A stretch of DNA of 64,000 nt, taken from positions 26,304,097 to 26,368,096 of the forward strand of contig CM073324.1 of assembly GCA_037043015.1 (NCBI GenBank). The letters are read 5' to 3'. The notes under the pieces were generated by a model. The model worked only from the letters and a program-made list of their open reading frames with translations. It was not told where the DNA came from and did no database searches. Shown here in pieces: positions 12,701 to 35,904 of the stretch. Position numbers and translations under genes: made by a program. The number at the start of each line of letters is the position of its first letter. Within the stretch, counting starts at the first letter, position 1. This DNA comes from Bryum argenteum (Eukaryota; Streptophyta; Bryopsida; Bryales; Bryaceae).

Positions 12701-13243
12701 ACGTGAAGTGCCAAGTCAGCATCTTGGATGCTAAAACATGGTACGAGCGAGCAAAATGATGTTTGACAATGAGGTTGTTTGAACTTTTATTTTTTTCAAC
12801 TTTGAACATTAGTAGGGAAAGTGAAGCTAATATTTGGTTCACATGTACATGAACAAGTTGTACATTAGATGTTATGGTTGTATACTTCAAAAAACGTATA
12901 ATTTGAAGATTTTTATCTCGCAATAAAAAATAGCACTTTTAAGGGTTATGGGCAATATTATTGTTTGCAAACGAAAGGTTGTGATATAAATCCGCTCGAC
13001 AAGCTAAAAGCTCAGAAGATCAAGAACGTTAAGGAGTATTGTAGGCACGATGATGGCACACAAAGGCTTCTAGTAACCCCTAACTATCCTTTTACAAGCC
13101 AAATGGTTTATTATTTGATTTGGATAGGCTAGACAAAGGTGTTAAAAAAAATATTCTGGTTGAAAGTTTTAAAAGAGTTAGAAATTATGGTTCATACTCT
13201 GGGGAGTCCATAGAGGTAGAAAATCATAGTTTTGAGGTTTTAA

Positions 13244-14075
13244 CCCCTAAAGTGTCATGGGGCTGTTTAGGGCTGATTTGGCTTTAGTTGGGCTCTTGTT
13301 TACTATTTTTAGTTTGCATAAAATTGAAATCTTTGAAGGCTGTAGAGTTTTTCCTTGTCTCTCCGAAAAGTCATTATGGGCCTCAAAATTCCTCATTCTT
13401 TAGATAATGTTCATGGTCAAAATTTGAAAACACTTTTAATCTACCCAAACTGCGGTGTATGCTCATTTATTCTCAAAATCTACTCAGGATTGATTAAAAT
13501 GGAGAAACTTCAAAAATTCACCAAAAACTAAGATCTAACTTTTTTTCAAATTCTGTTTTTTATGCGTGTAAAAGAGGTACTAAGCCATGTTTTTATCATG
13601 TTTCTAGATTTTTCAAGACATTGAATATTCATATGTCTTTTTTATTGTCAAAAACATGTCTCTATATTTGAATTTCAGCATACCTCCATGTGGAAAATCA
13701 AGCATTTTTAAAGGTTTCATGAGTCCTATGAGAGTAAAAATTGCATAGACATGTTCCTCACTCATTTAGAACAAGATTTTGAAGAGCCTCAATTCATATC
13801 CACTTCTAAAAATGGTTCGCTTAGCCCTCATATTATTACTTTCCCTTTCTACATGGAGGGATTTTTAAAATTTTTTTTTCAACTTCCAATGTTATGATCT
13901 TACAACCAGTGAAGAGTTTATGTTTAAGATTTGGCGTACGTGATCTTCTACAAGTTAAGTGTCGCAACCTACAATACATACTTCAAAACATTCATAAATG
14001 AACATTCCTACCTTGCAATGAAAGAGGGCAAATTTGAGAGTACAACATGCAAATAATGCCTTAAAACTTTAGAGG
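13244..14075 (+). mobile_element. TTAA-bounded non-autonomous element, long family, copy 1
   Basis: The body begins CCCCTAAAGTG directly after TTAA (13240-13243) and ends ACTTTAGAGG directly before TTAA (14076-14079). The ends are inverted repeats of each other with one mismatch over the first ten bases. The interior is homologous by eye to 38497-39283 (same direction, sharing CCTCAAAATTCCTCATTCTT) and, inverted, to 17457-18483. There is no open frame long enough for a transposase, so it would be non-autonomous. TTAA target duplication with CCC ends is the known hallmark of the piggyBac superfamily; that membership is my inference. Confidence 0.65.
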
Positions 14076-14099
14076 TTAAGAGCATGCCTAACTTGCAGT

Positions 14100-14940
14100 A
14101 AGGGCCGGAGGGTGGACCCTTGTGTGGAGTGTGAGGAACCCCAACCTTCACACTATCCCTGTAATGTGGTCTAGAAGGTTGAGGTCTTCTAAATTCTAGT
14201 ACACCGTAACTCAAAGATATCCTATGTCTTCATTTACATTTTAGAGTCTTCATTAACGAATGGAAGAGTGCCACATGGTAAAGACTTTATTGGAAGAAAA
14301 GAATTTCTATTTTGACTCGCTTGTGAGCAAATGTGAATGGTAAGTGATTGGTGGCTTGTCAGTGAATGTGATTGATGACTCGTTAGTAGATGTGATTGGT
14401 GAGTGATTGGTGAGCGGCTTGTTCCTCTATCGTGTATTGTGGTTTGTGGTGAGGTTGCGATGACCGTCTGAGCGGTGCCTGCAAGATCTTTACGCAAATG
14501 TGATCGGTGGCTTGTCAGCAAATGTGATTGGTGAGGGATTGGTGAGCGGCTTGTTTATGCATATGTGATTGGTGGCTTATCATCAAATGTGATTGGTGGC
14601 TTGTTGGTGAGCAGCTTGTTCATCTGTCGTGGCTCCTAGTATGTGGTGGGGTTGCAATTCTTGTAAGATTTTTACGCAAATGTGATTTGTGGCTTGTCAA
14701 CAAATGTGATTGGTGAGTGATTGGTGAGCGGCTTGTTTACGCAAATGTGATTGGTGGCTTGTCAGCAATGTGATTGGTGAGCAGCGTGTTCCTCTGCCTT
14801 GTCTCCTCTGACCTGTGGTGGGGTTGCGATGACCGGCCGAGTAGTGTCTGCAAGATCTTTACACAACCGGCCGGCCCAACATGAGGCGCACGGCTAGGCA
14901 TGCTCTAAGCTCCAAGAACACACAAAGAAATAAAGATGGA
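14100..14940 (+). repeat. Minisatellite-bearing repeat module, copy 2 (left palindrome arm)
   Basis: Same module as 10091-11060, in the same direction, with the opening tract (CTAAATTCTAGTACACC), the AAATGTGATTGGTGGCTTGTC units and the closing CATGCTCTAAGCTCCAAGAA. It forms part of the left arm of the palindrome and pairs with the inverted copy at 16330-17440. Confidence 0.75.
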
Positions 14941-15104
14941 AATTCAGTAGCCGGGGAAAATGATGGCCTACTTAAGTAATCACGGTAACCGGCGGCAATA
15001 CCCCAAGCTACATGCACACGCTTTTAGGTGCACCTATGGAAGTAATATTGGAACTATATGGCAACGCACTGGGAACGTACTAACTTAGTACTTATGAAGA
15101 ATAA

Positions 15105-15530
15105 AGGTACGTTCCCACTTGGCCTTAGAGGTGGTGTTAGAAGGTGGTCTTATCTCCTTAAAAGAGTGTGTGTCCACACCTATATTCTTTAGTAATTACC
15201 AATCCTACATGGATGCCCACATGGCACACTCTAAAACTTGGAGGACAAAAAAATATTAGCTAGTATTTGGGAGGACAAAAGATAGTTGAGCATTAGTAGG
15301 CAAGTGTTAAGGAAGCACCACAATTAGAAATATTCTCAAGTTTTGAAGACTTAAGAGTGGTCTTAGTTAATGGGGCCTTTGAGGAGCCATTATGTAATTG
15401 AGGCTACTTTTCAAGACACTTTTCCAAGCCTCATTGATGAGGCCTTCCCTAAGAATAAGGAATTTCCCCAAAATTGTGGAGGTCTTAAGTTTTAATGTAT
15501 GCTCTTATCAAAGGCCAGGTGGGAAGGGGC
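15105..15530. mobile_element. MITE-like inverted-repeat element in the palindrome spacer
   Basis: Inverted ends TTCCCACTTGGCCTT (15112-15126) and AAGGCCAGGTGGGAA (15511-15525) match at 14 of 15 positions, with about 385 bp between them and no coding frame. I could not settle a target duplication, so the superfamily is open. A second short inverted pair, GGGAACGTAC at 15071 and GTACGTTCCC at 15108, overlaps its left edge. Confidence 0.5.
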
Positions 15531-16223
15531 CTTAAGGCTGAAAGGATGAAGTGGGGATTACATGTACTCGGCAAAAAGCATGGAATGATTTGAAGAGAAT
15601 TTTGAAGAAACATAATAAATGAGAATGGCCATGGTCACGTGGAAGCCACAAAGATCACAGAGCCATGAGCGATGGCGCGCGTCATCTCCGGTGGTACCCT
15701 CTCCCCAGTACAGTAGATGCTACTACCAACTGGACCCGTGATGATTGGTGGGAATCGGCACATCTAGGAATGGTGTACATTTCCGACTTCATGCATTGAC
15801 AAAGGTAAGGCAAGGACCAGGAGCTTGACCCAGTCAAATGGGTTCCTTTTTGCCCCTCTAGCCTTTGACCATGCAACCAACCAGGGCCCATGGCCGCACA
15901 AGATTCCACAAAATGGGTCCTCGTGAAATATCATAATATATTAAAGTGCAGGAAAGGGACTTACTAGTAAAATATCATTTTGAAGAGCCCCATCAATGGA
16001 GGGTGACAAATTGGATAAAAGGACCATTTGTGTTATGCTTTGTTCTTATCTCGTGCTGGTACATTAGCGGCAGACAGGAAATATCTTCTTTTACATATGG
16101 AGTAATGTAGTGGGTGTGGTCCCCCTGCCAAGTTGATCATACTATTTCGGAGCCCACAAGTTTCAAAAAGTGGGTTACTGCTTTAGCGGTTCCACATTTT
16201 TAGCGATTCAGGAAAAGTTCACG
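15531..16223. other. Remainder of the palindrome spacer
   Basis: Unique-looking DNA between the small inverted-repeat element and the right arm. The minus-strand open frame at 15682-15909 has no recognisable motif. I see no gene here. Confidence 0.35.
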
Positions 16224-16329
16224 GATTAGCAAGAGGTGCACCTAAAAGCGTGTGCATGTAGCTTGGGGTATTGCCGCCGGTTACCGTGATTACTCGGAAT
16301 TGTAAAGTGGGCCAGCTACTGGATTTCCA

Positions 16330-17440
16330 TCTTATGCCACTTTGACCCCTTTATTTCCTTGTGTGGTCTTGGAGCTTAGAGCATGCTTGGCATTGCGCCT
16401 CAAGCCGGGCCGCTCGGTTGCGTAAAAATCTTGCAGGCACACCTCGGTCGGTCATCGCAAGCCACGAGACAAGGCAGAGGAACACGCCCCTCACCAATCA
16501 CACCAATCACATTCGTTGTCAAGTCACCAACCACAATTGCGTAAGAATCTTGCAAGCACCGCTAGGCCGGTCATTGCAACCCCACCACAAGCCACAAGAC
16601 ATTGCAGAGGAACACGCCGCTCACCAGTCACGCACCAATCACATTTGTTGTCAAGCCACCAATCACAATTGCGTAATAATCTTGCAAGCACCGCTCGGCC
16701 GGTCGTCGCAACCCCACCGCAAGCCACGGCAGAGGAACACGCCGCTCACCAATCACATTTGTTGTTTAGCCACCAACCACAATCGCGTAAGAATCTTACA
16801 AGCACCGCTCGGGCCGGTCATTGCAACCCCACCACAAGCCACGAGACACGGCAGATGAACAAGCCGCTCACCAATCACTCACCAATCACATTTGTTGCTG
16901 ACAAGCCACCGATCACATTTGCGTAAAAATCTTTTAAGCACCCCTCGGTTGCTCATCGCAACCCCACCACATGCCAATGAGACACGGCAGATGAACAAGC
17001 CGCTCACGAATCACTCATAAATCACAATTGCTCACAAGCCACCAATCACATTGGTGACAAGCCACCAATCACATTTGCTGACAAGTCACCAATCACTTAC
17101 CACTCACATTCGTTGACAAGCCACCAATCACATTTGCTAACAAGCCACCAATCACATTTGCTGACAAGCCACCAATTACTTACCATTTACATTGCTGACA
17201 AGCCAATTAAAATAAGAATTCTTTTCTTCCAATAAAGCCTCTGCCATGTGGCACTCTTCCATTTGTTAATGAAGACGCTAAAATGTAAATGAAGACATAT
17301 AATATCTTTGAGTTATGGTGTACTAGAATTTAGAAGACCTCAACTGTGTGGACCACGTTACATGGTTAGTGTGAAGCTTGGAGTTCCTCACACTTTAAAC
17401 AAGGGTCCACCCTCCGGCCGTCAGTGCAAGTTGGGCATGC
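16330..17440 (-). repeat. Minisatellite-bearing repeat module, copy 3 (right palindrome arm, inverted)
   Basis: Reverse-complement copy of the module at 14100-14940, with extra units (repeating CACCAATCACATTTGCTGACAAGC-like phrases and GTAAGAATCTTGCAAGCACC). The overlapping open frames at 16361-16858 and 16516-16926 come from the repetition and are not called as genes. Confidence 0.75.
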
Positions 17441-17456
17441 TCTTAACCCCTAAAGT

Positions 17457-18483
17457 TTTAAGGCATTATTTGCATGTTGTACTCTGAAATCTGCCCTCTT
17501 TCATTGCAAGGTAGGAATGTTCATTTATGAATGTTTTGAAGTATGTAGTTGTAGGTTGCAACACTTGACTTGTACAAATGACATATTTAACTAAATATGG
17601 ACAGTCCACCGTCTACAATTAAGAACAATAGATGCAAAATGATTTCTAGAATCTAGGTTATATGAAGATACTCTTCAAATATGTAGATTTTATGGTCATG
17701 GATGGAGGGATCTCCCCATGTTTTAAAGTCCATAAATAAGCCCAAAGTCCATATTTAGTTAAATGATGCATACAAGATCACGTACGCCAAATCTTAAACA
17801 GACGCTCTTCACTGGTTGTAAGTTCATAACATTGGAAGTTGAAAAAGAATTTAAAAAATCCCTTCATGTAGAAAGGGAAAGTAATAATTTGAGGGCTAAG
17901 CGAACCATTTTTAGAAGTAGATATGAATTGAGGCTCTTCAAAATCTTGTTCTAAGTGAGTTAGGAACATGTCTATGCAATTTTTACTCTCATAGGACTCA
18001 TGAAACCTTCAAAAATGCTTGATTTTCCACATGGAGGTAACTATGCTGAAATTCGAATACAAAGACATGTTTTTGACAATAAAAAAGACATATGAATATT
18101 CAATGTATTGAAAAATTCAAATGGTAAAAACATGGCTTAGTACCTCTTTTACACGCATAAAAAACGAATTTTGAAAAAAAGTAAGATCATAGTTTTTGGT
18201 GAATTTTTGAAGTTTCTCCATTTTAATCAATCCTCGGTAGATTTTGAGAATAAATGAGCATACACTGTAGTTTGGGTAAATTTCAAATGGTGTTTTCAAA
18301 CTTTGACCATGAATATCATCTAAAGAAATTATGAATCTTGAGGCCTGGAATGACTTTTTGGAAAGATACGGAAAAACTCTACAGCCTTCAAAAGATCTCA
18401 ATTTCATGCAAACTAAAAATAGTAAATGAGAGCCCAACTAGAGCCAAATCAAGCCCAAAAAGAGCCTCATGATACTTTAGGGG
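17457..18483 (-). mobile_element. TTAA-bounded non-autonomous element, long family, inverted copy in the right arm
   Basis: Bounded by TTAA at 17453-17456 and 18484-18487; the body starts CCCCTAAAGT and ends ACTTTAGGGG, so the terminal inverted repeat is perfect for ten bases. It is the mirror partner of 13244-14075 but about 195 bp longer, mainly through an extra block around 17560-17760 that the left copy lacks. Confidence 0.65.
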
Positions 18484-18751
18484 TTAAAACATCAAAACTA
18501 TGATTTTCTACCTCTATGCACTCCGGAGAGTGTGAACCAAATTTTCTAACAATTATAAAACTTCCAACCAAAATATATTCTTCTTAACACATTTGTCTAG
18601 CTGTTCGAACCAATTAAAAGCTCATTTGGCTTGTAAAAAGATAGTTAGGGGTTAAAAGAAGCCTTCGTGTGCCATCATCGTGCCTACAATACTCCTTACC
18701 GTTCCTGATCTTTTGAGCTTTCAGCTTCTTAGGCAGATGAATATCACAACC

Positions 18752-19025
18752 TTTTGATTGTGGTTGGTTTAATTATTGTCTTATTTGGCTTTTGAGTCGT
18801 ATAATTGTAGGCATAGGTGGCCCTCAATTATATTGAGTAATTGCAATTTGTTCAAGTACACAAAAGATAACTTTTATACAACCAATTTGCATATAGGTGG
18901 TGATGCTTTAAAGTTATATGGATGTTTATGGGCGCAAATTTCTGAAGTACTTCTAAGACGTTCCAATGTATCCTATTTTAATGCCGAAAGACTTGACCCT
19001 CAGAATAAAAAGGCCATCATACTGC
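18752..19025 (+). other. Segment present only in the right palindrome arm
   Basis: The left arm passes directly from the match of GGGTTATGGGCAATATTATT (about 12948) into the match of AAGGTTGTGATAT, whereas the right arm carries about 270 extra bases between the corresponding points. The plus frame 18776-19090 over it reads in part HIGGDALKLYGCLWAQISEV, which looks protein-like, but I recognise no family. It may be a captured gene fragment or part of an unknown element; equally the left arm may have lost it. Confidence 0.4.
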
Positions 19026-19239
19026 CAATAACCCATAAAAGTGTTATTTTTCCTTGCAAGATCAAAATCTTCAAATTATACGTATATTGAAGTATACAAC
19101 CATATCATCCAACGTATAAACTTTTATGTACATGTGAACCAAATATTAGCTTCACTTTCCCCACTAATGTTCAAAGTTGAAAAAATAAAATTTCAAACAA
19201 CCTCATCGTCAAACATGTACCATGTTTTAGCGTTAAGAT

Positions 19240-19398
19240 GTTGACTTGGCACTTCACGTTGCACTTGCTTTGACATTGCACACTTGAGGTTGCACTTTGT
19301 CACAGTGAGTAACATCAAGTGCAACCTCAAGTGTGCAATGTCGAAGTGAGTAACATCAAGTGCAACCTCAACTTTCAACATCAACTTACCTCTTTTTT

Positions 19399-19445
<47 letters not shown>

Positions 19446-19740
19446 CATATATGTGGAGCTCATGGGAGATTCCACCAATTGGTCAGCGCAACGAGGTGCA
19501 CTTAAAGGTGCATTTGATCTTCATGTGACACTTGATCTTGATGTTGCACTTCAAGGTGCATTTGATCCTCAAGTGACACTTGATCTTGATGTTGCACTTG
19601 AAGCTGCATTTGATCCTCACGTGACACTTAATCTTTGTCACTTGCACTTCAGGTGACACTTGATCTTGATGTTACTCACTTGCACTTGATATTTACATTG
19701 CACTTCAAGTTGCACTTTGTGTTGACAATATAGTTGCATG
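19240..19740. repeat. Poly-T tract and ACTTGATCTTGATGTTGCAC minisatellite, right arm
   Basis: A run of T broken by few C residues (about 19392-19445) is followed by several copies of a roughly 21- and 42-bp unit of the type GTGACACTTGATCTTGATGT. The equivalent left-arm region (12355-12700) is shorter and more degenerate. Confidence 0.7.
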
Positions 19741-20080
19741 AAAGATGTTGACATTGCACTTGAGCATTTCAACTTCGTACAAAGAAAAATCTTGAAAATG
19801 AAAGCAATGTAGACATGAATGAGACAAACAGTTAAGAAACAACATGTAAACTTAGATAACAATAACTCTTGGATTTTCTATCGTTAGCATCACTTACAAT
19901 TTACTCAAAATTTCCAAACAGTCACCACTAGGGACTCATACAATTATAACACTCATTAACTTTACAACAACAAAAAGTACATCTTGGCTTTTCATCACAC
20001 TATTATATGCCCCATTCAATAACCAAACATTGGTTTTATTTATAGCCTTCTATTACACCACAGAAATATGTGTTATTGTT

Positions 20081-20958
20081 ATTTAATTTATAAAACGCAA
20101 GTGATAAAGAGAAGTCAATGAGCACATGATAGGAGCACAAAATATACTTTTAGAATGTCAATGATAATGGAGTTGCTTATGGTATACCAATAAGCTCATT
20201 AGTCTAAAGATTGGCTTCTACACTTTGTGTGAAAAAATCTTGCCCTCTTTGTGTATGGAGGCTTATAAAAAATAAACTTTATATCCACCTTTAATGCTTT
20301 AAATTCCATTTGATAGCCAACTCACTCAACATTTGTTCAATATAATTTTTTTCAAAAGCATTTTTAGTTTAACAAGACTTCAAATTGACCCAAAAATGAT
20401 TGTTTGGGTTGTTGGGTTGCTAGGGGTTAGAATATAAATAAATCAAGATTCCAAAAATGATTAAGTTAATGAATAACACATCAAAAATATGCTCATCAAT
20501 CAATACTTGTTTTCAACTTCAGTTCTCCTTGTAATAATCTTATTTGCAAGTTTGTAGAAGAACTGTTAAATTTTATATTCACCAAATTAATAGTGTTCAA
20601 TAAGAAAACATATGTCATATGGTAATTGAGGCTAATGTACACAAGAGGGGTGTTTGTAGATTGAAATTGTAGATTTTTAAATTTTTTTTTAAATTTTTTT
20701 AAATTTAAATTTATTTTAAATTTATTTTTATTTTCTGCTTCAAATTGCCTTTTGAGCAATTTGGTATGAGAGTGATATTATGATTTTGCGAACTGCCAAT
20801 CAGATTAGTGTGCATGAGGCGTCGTTGGAATGGGGTTGTTTTGTAAAGGTGGGGGCAACAAAGGAATCGCAAAACGAGTAGATGGATCTCAATAATTATA
20901 TTGAATTTCCAAGTAATTATGGTTCACAAATTACAAAAGGGACATAATCTAAATCAAT
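20081..20958. other. AT-rich intergenic DNA
   Basis: Lies outside the palindrome. It includes a very AT-rich patch at about 20670-20740. No gene or element edges are recognised. Confidence 0.35.
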
Positions 20959-21265
20959 CACATGGGCCAACTTGTAATTAACCGAAGGCTAACTCAAGTT
21001 GGCTAGCCATCTTATTGAAAGTCTATGGTCAATATGTAATTGACTCAAGTTGGCCGGCCATCCCATTCATTGACCAAGGCCAACTTGTGATGAAATGAAG
21101 GCCGAACTAAGGGCCAAGTTGGTCAGTCATTTCATTCAAAAACCATGAACAATATGTAATTGACTCAATGGCTGAATCAAGGGCCAAGTTGGCCATCCAT
21201 CCCATTCAATGACTATGGTTAATATGTAATTAACTCAAGGTCCAAGTTGGTCAGTCATCTTATTT
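20959..21265. repeat. Degenerate tandem repeat of about 60-65 bp
   Basis: Four to five imperfect copies of a unit containing GGGCCAAGTTGGTCAGTCAT, CATTCAATGACTATGGTTAA and TATGTAATTGACTCAA follow one another. There is no coding potential. Confidence 0.6.
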
Positions 21266-22436
21266 ATATCTAGCAGAAAAATTAAGAGGGGCGTTGCAAG
21301 TGGAGTATTTACGTATGCATGGGAACCCTACTAGTAAAGAGTTACATATAAGCCCTCTTCATTTGAGCACTACTGGTGACACAGTGAAGCAAAAGCAACC
21401 ATTCATAACTACCATTTAGTAAGAGAACTTGAATATCCCTATCTTAGTGCCAGTAATTAGTATAGCAACATCATGTGGAGTGGCCTGCAGCTAGATCCTC
21501 TTTCAAACCATACACAATTTCAGCTTACCCGACGTCAGGGAAGAATACAAGCCTCGAACCTTGTAAAACTTTAACTTGAACAAATATGTCATGGAGTCTA
21601 GATAATCATCTGATAGGGAATATTGACTATATAAAGGAGGGTGGCACAGAATATTCGACATGCCTCATCCCATGGAAGCAATAAACTGCAAAAAACTGCA
21701 AAAAACTGTCCATGAAGATGTCAACTCAGGAAAGAAGTTGAGGGGAAGTATATTCCAGCCATGCACTGTAGGAGGAGGTGATTCCAACCAACAACCCTAA
21801 CAATAACTGACTCACCTGAGGGGCATAAAAATGATGGATGAGATGAGTTGCAAAAGGGCTATATATAAAAATGCCATTGTTTATGTTTTGTTTGTTTGCA
21901 ATGGAGAGTTGGAGACCTATTTGGGAGCCCCAAAGGGCATTGTTCAACATAGGGGCCCCTAACCGTCACCGGAGCGGCTTTACGGCCGAGCTTGTTGGGG
22001 GCAGGCATCGCAAGTGCTGAGAAGAGGCGCCCAGTACCCGCCAAATCGGGCTCTCCACGGTCATGGGGCCCGTCCCAGCTGGCCCGTTCGCCTGGGTTCG
22101 CCTGTGATTCCTTGCCACTCAGCCTCGGGCCAGGCTCGGTAGCCACGGTCGCGGGAGCGCGTGGGAGGAACGGGATTCGGGATCCGGATTGAGAATGTTA
22201 CCGTGGCCTGGGCTTTTGGGCGCTGCGAAGAGGGTTTTATACCCGCCCCCTTGTAATTCATTGCGCTCATTGTCGCACGAGGTTGGCCTTGGGGTGGTGT
22301 GCACGCCGAGTTCCAGCGATCGATCGGATTTGGCGGTCTCAGGGTTTTCGTGCTTCAATATCGTAGTGCTGCTGCTTCCTGCAGTAATCACGCTGTCTGT
22401 TGAAAGCTCGGGAAGTTCCGATCCGTATAGTAGCAG
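21266..22436. promoter_or_regulatory. Upstream region and probable 5' leader of the NADH-GOGAT gene
   Basis: GC content rises from about 21950 onward, as expected for a transcribed leader. A possible intron in the 5' UTR runs 22437-22609 (CAG|GTAGAG ... TTTTCTGCAATGCAG|GT). The open frame at 22189-22440 could be an upstream ORF within the leader, but it has no family resemblance and I do not call it a gene. No transcription start can be fixed from sequence alone. Confidence 0.4.
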
Positions 22437-22685
22437 GTAGAGTTACTTGGATCCGTGTCTCGCAAGCATGACGTTCGTTTTCCCATTCCAGATCTACAGT
22501 CAGCAGATCCAGCAGCATAAATTTCGTGTGGCATTCCTACAGTTGTAGTAGTAGTAGTTGCTGCCTTCAGGCGATCCACGTTCATTTTGTTATGTTTTCT
22601 GCAATGCAGGTCTAATTCCAGAGCGAAGATCATTGAGCTAAAATAGCCGCTTTTTGTTAGGCAAATTCGTTCACGAGCAGGGGGT

Positions 22686-34007
<11,322 letters not shown>

Positions 34008-35904
34008 ACCGGCGCATTCGATCCGCTTGTATACTAATAAAAAGGGGTGTTGCGGTGCTCCAAGAATGGAGATATTCACGTACAGGGGCGGAGTCGGAAA
34101 CCATCAGGCGTTGCTAGACTGTGACACCCTCTCCCTTACAGGAAATGCGCCATCAATCTCATGTCATGTCGTAGACTGCATGCATGAGTTATGGATATTG
34201 CTACCTAGTCCCCCTTTTCCATTTAGATTATGCCGGGGTGCATTGCTGGGGTCTCTTGTGAGCTTGCAGTGAGCTCCGATGGTAGTGGCTGTATTTTCTA
34301 TCATAAATTATAAGCACTTGGTTTGACACAGTTAACATTATGAAAGCCTCCCTCTGTTGTATTGCACTTTTTTCGTTGCAGCGTATGCTTAAGACTATTG
34401 ATTATTTCGAAATCAGAACACAAGTCGTTCTGATTCGAACACGAACAAATTGAGTTTCCCAGCTCCGTACAGTTTACAAAAAGGTTATGATAAGAATACT
34501 ACACCTACCTCGTTCATACAGAAGTGGACTCATGTCATTTAAAAGTAGAAAGCTCGCTAGAAGAGAGAAGGAAACACTGAAGTATTCATTCTTCCTTGTA
34601 ATCTGTCGAATATAAATGTGATACTCTTCGTGTAACCGCAGGTGTTACAGGTGGAAGATCACCATTTAGAATCGGTATCTTCCAAAAAACAGCCAATGTT
34701 CACATTGTCCTTACTTGGAACTTTATAAAGTCACATGTCCATCCTCAAAATGTAGTCCAACTATTGACTTTACCAACCTAACTATGTACTTGGGATTTTT
34801 TGTTTTGCTATATAAAGTTGAAAGTAAGTAAAAAGGAAGTAATCACTACAGTGAGAAAAAGGAAGTAAATACATTAGCGAAAAGGAGAACCTACAAGATA
34901 ATGAGAAAAGAATCTAGCAGTGGGAAAGAAGAAGCTTATGGGGGAGAAGCAAGGAAAATTTACACGGAGGAAGATGGAGAAAAGTCAAGTATGGAGAAAA
35001 GTCAAGTTGCTTCCGGAAGCATTTATCATGATCTCTTGACAAATTGAAGGACGGTTCACGTAAGCAACTACTTTGTCAACTTTGGAGCTCGAGCCTCATG
35101 TGCAAACGATGAAATTAGAATTGAAAAATAGCATTTTTTTTTTTTTTTTTTTTACCTCCGTGTGAACATTCAATTACATAAGTCTGCACTTTTTGATTTA
35201 AAAAGAAAAACTCTTCTCCCTTTGTCTAATCACGTTTGGGTCGTTTTGGAGGCAATGGATATATATAGAACAATGTAAAATCATTCTTGAGTAACTAAGG
35301 TAACCCGCTCGTATTCCAAACAAGACCGGAAAGTAGTGCCCCCTACGCCAAATTTCCTCTCACGAAGATTATGGTCTTCTAATTGACCCTCAAATATACA
35401 AGTCAGCTCGATTGATTTAAGAAACACCTATGATAACACCTTTCAAGATTTATAGCTAAATAAGGAAAAGTTAGAAAATTATGATTCCTTCATCAGTGCT
35501 CTCCAACAAAGTTTACGCATTCTCCAAAAAAGAATCCTTTGACCACTTTAGAGAAAACTTGTTAATATGAAATGTGGTTGGATATTGATCAGGTTACCTT
35601 ACAATAAACTAGTCAATTCTAAAATGCAGTCACCGCTAAAGGCCAACGCAACATGAATGTGCCCACCGTTGATTCCTCGAAGACAAATGCCGCCTCACAC
35701 TCCGAAACGACAGGAATCTGCTTCCAGAGCTTTGGCGGTGCTTGATCATCACGATCGTCGCAGGAGCATCACCATCGCCATCGCCAGTCTCTCATTACTT
35801 CTCGCCGCATGCCTTCCTCTTGCTTGATGATTGTGCTTCTGCCTGCATTCTACTCTTCATCCTCGTGACTTAGATTCCCTGGGCAGACAGACAGGCAGGC
35901 AGCC
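34008..35904. other. Intergenic: GOGAT 3' UTR, AT-rich spacer, then promoter of the next gene
   Basis: An AATAAA signal lies at 34036, shortly after the GOGAT stop, and may direct polyadenylation. A run of T occurs at about 35131-35152. A short stretch at 34820-34990 repeats GAGAAAAAGGAAGTAA-like purine phrases. No gene is supported. Confidence 0.45.

Larger units (their letters stand above)
11630..20080. repeat. Large imperfect palindrome, arms of about 3.4 and 3.8 kb around a 1.2-kb spacer
   Basis: The left arm (about 11630-15045) is repeated in reverse complement as the right arm (about 16224-20080). Matching anchors include: GTGTAATAGAAGGCTATAAA at 11655 with its reverse complement near 20042; the stretch after TTGAAATGCTCA at 12343 with 19740-19770; the TTAA-bounded element at 13244-14075 with 17457-18483; the minisatellite modules; and the innermost tract CCCCAAGCTACATGCACACG near 15001 with 16241-16270. 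The arms differ by point changes, a SINE in the left arm only, an extra segment in the right arm (18752-19025) and length changes in the arrays. The 15046-16224 spacer is not palindromic and holds a separate small inverted-repeat element. Confidence 0.85.

Noticed and set aside
13244-13254. CCCCTAAA-like ends taken as interstitial telomere repeats
   Set aside because: Plant telomere repeats are tandem CCCTAAA; here there is one motif at each inverted end, next to TTAA, so an element end explains it better.
16361-16926. Overlapping 165- and 136-codon frames in the repeat module
   Set aside because: They arise from tandem units without stops, occur in two frames at once, and the other module copies do not keep the frames open.
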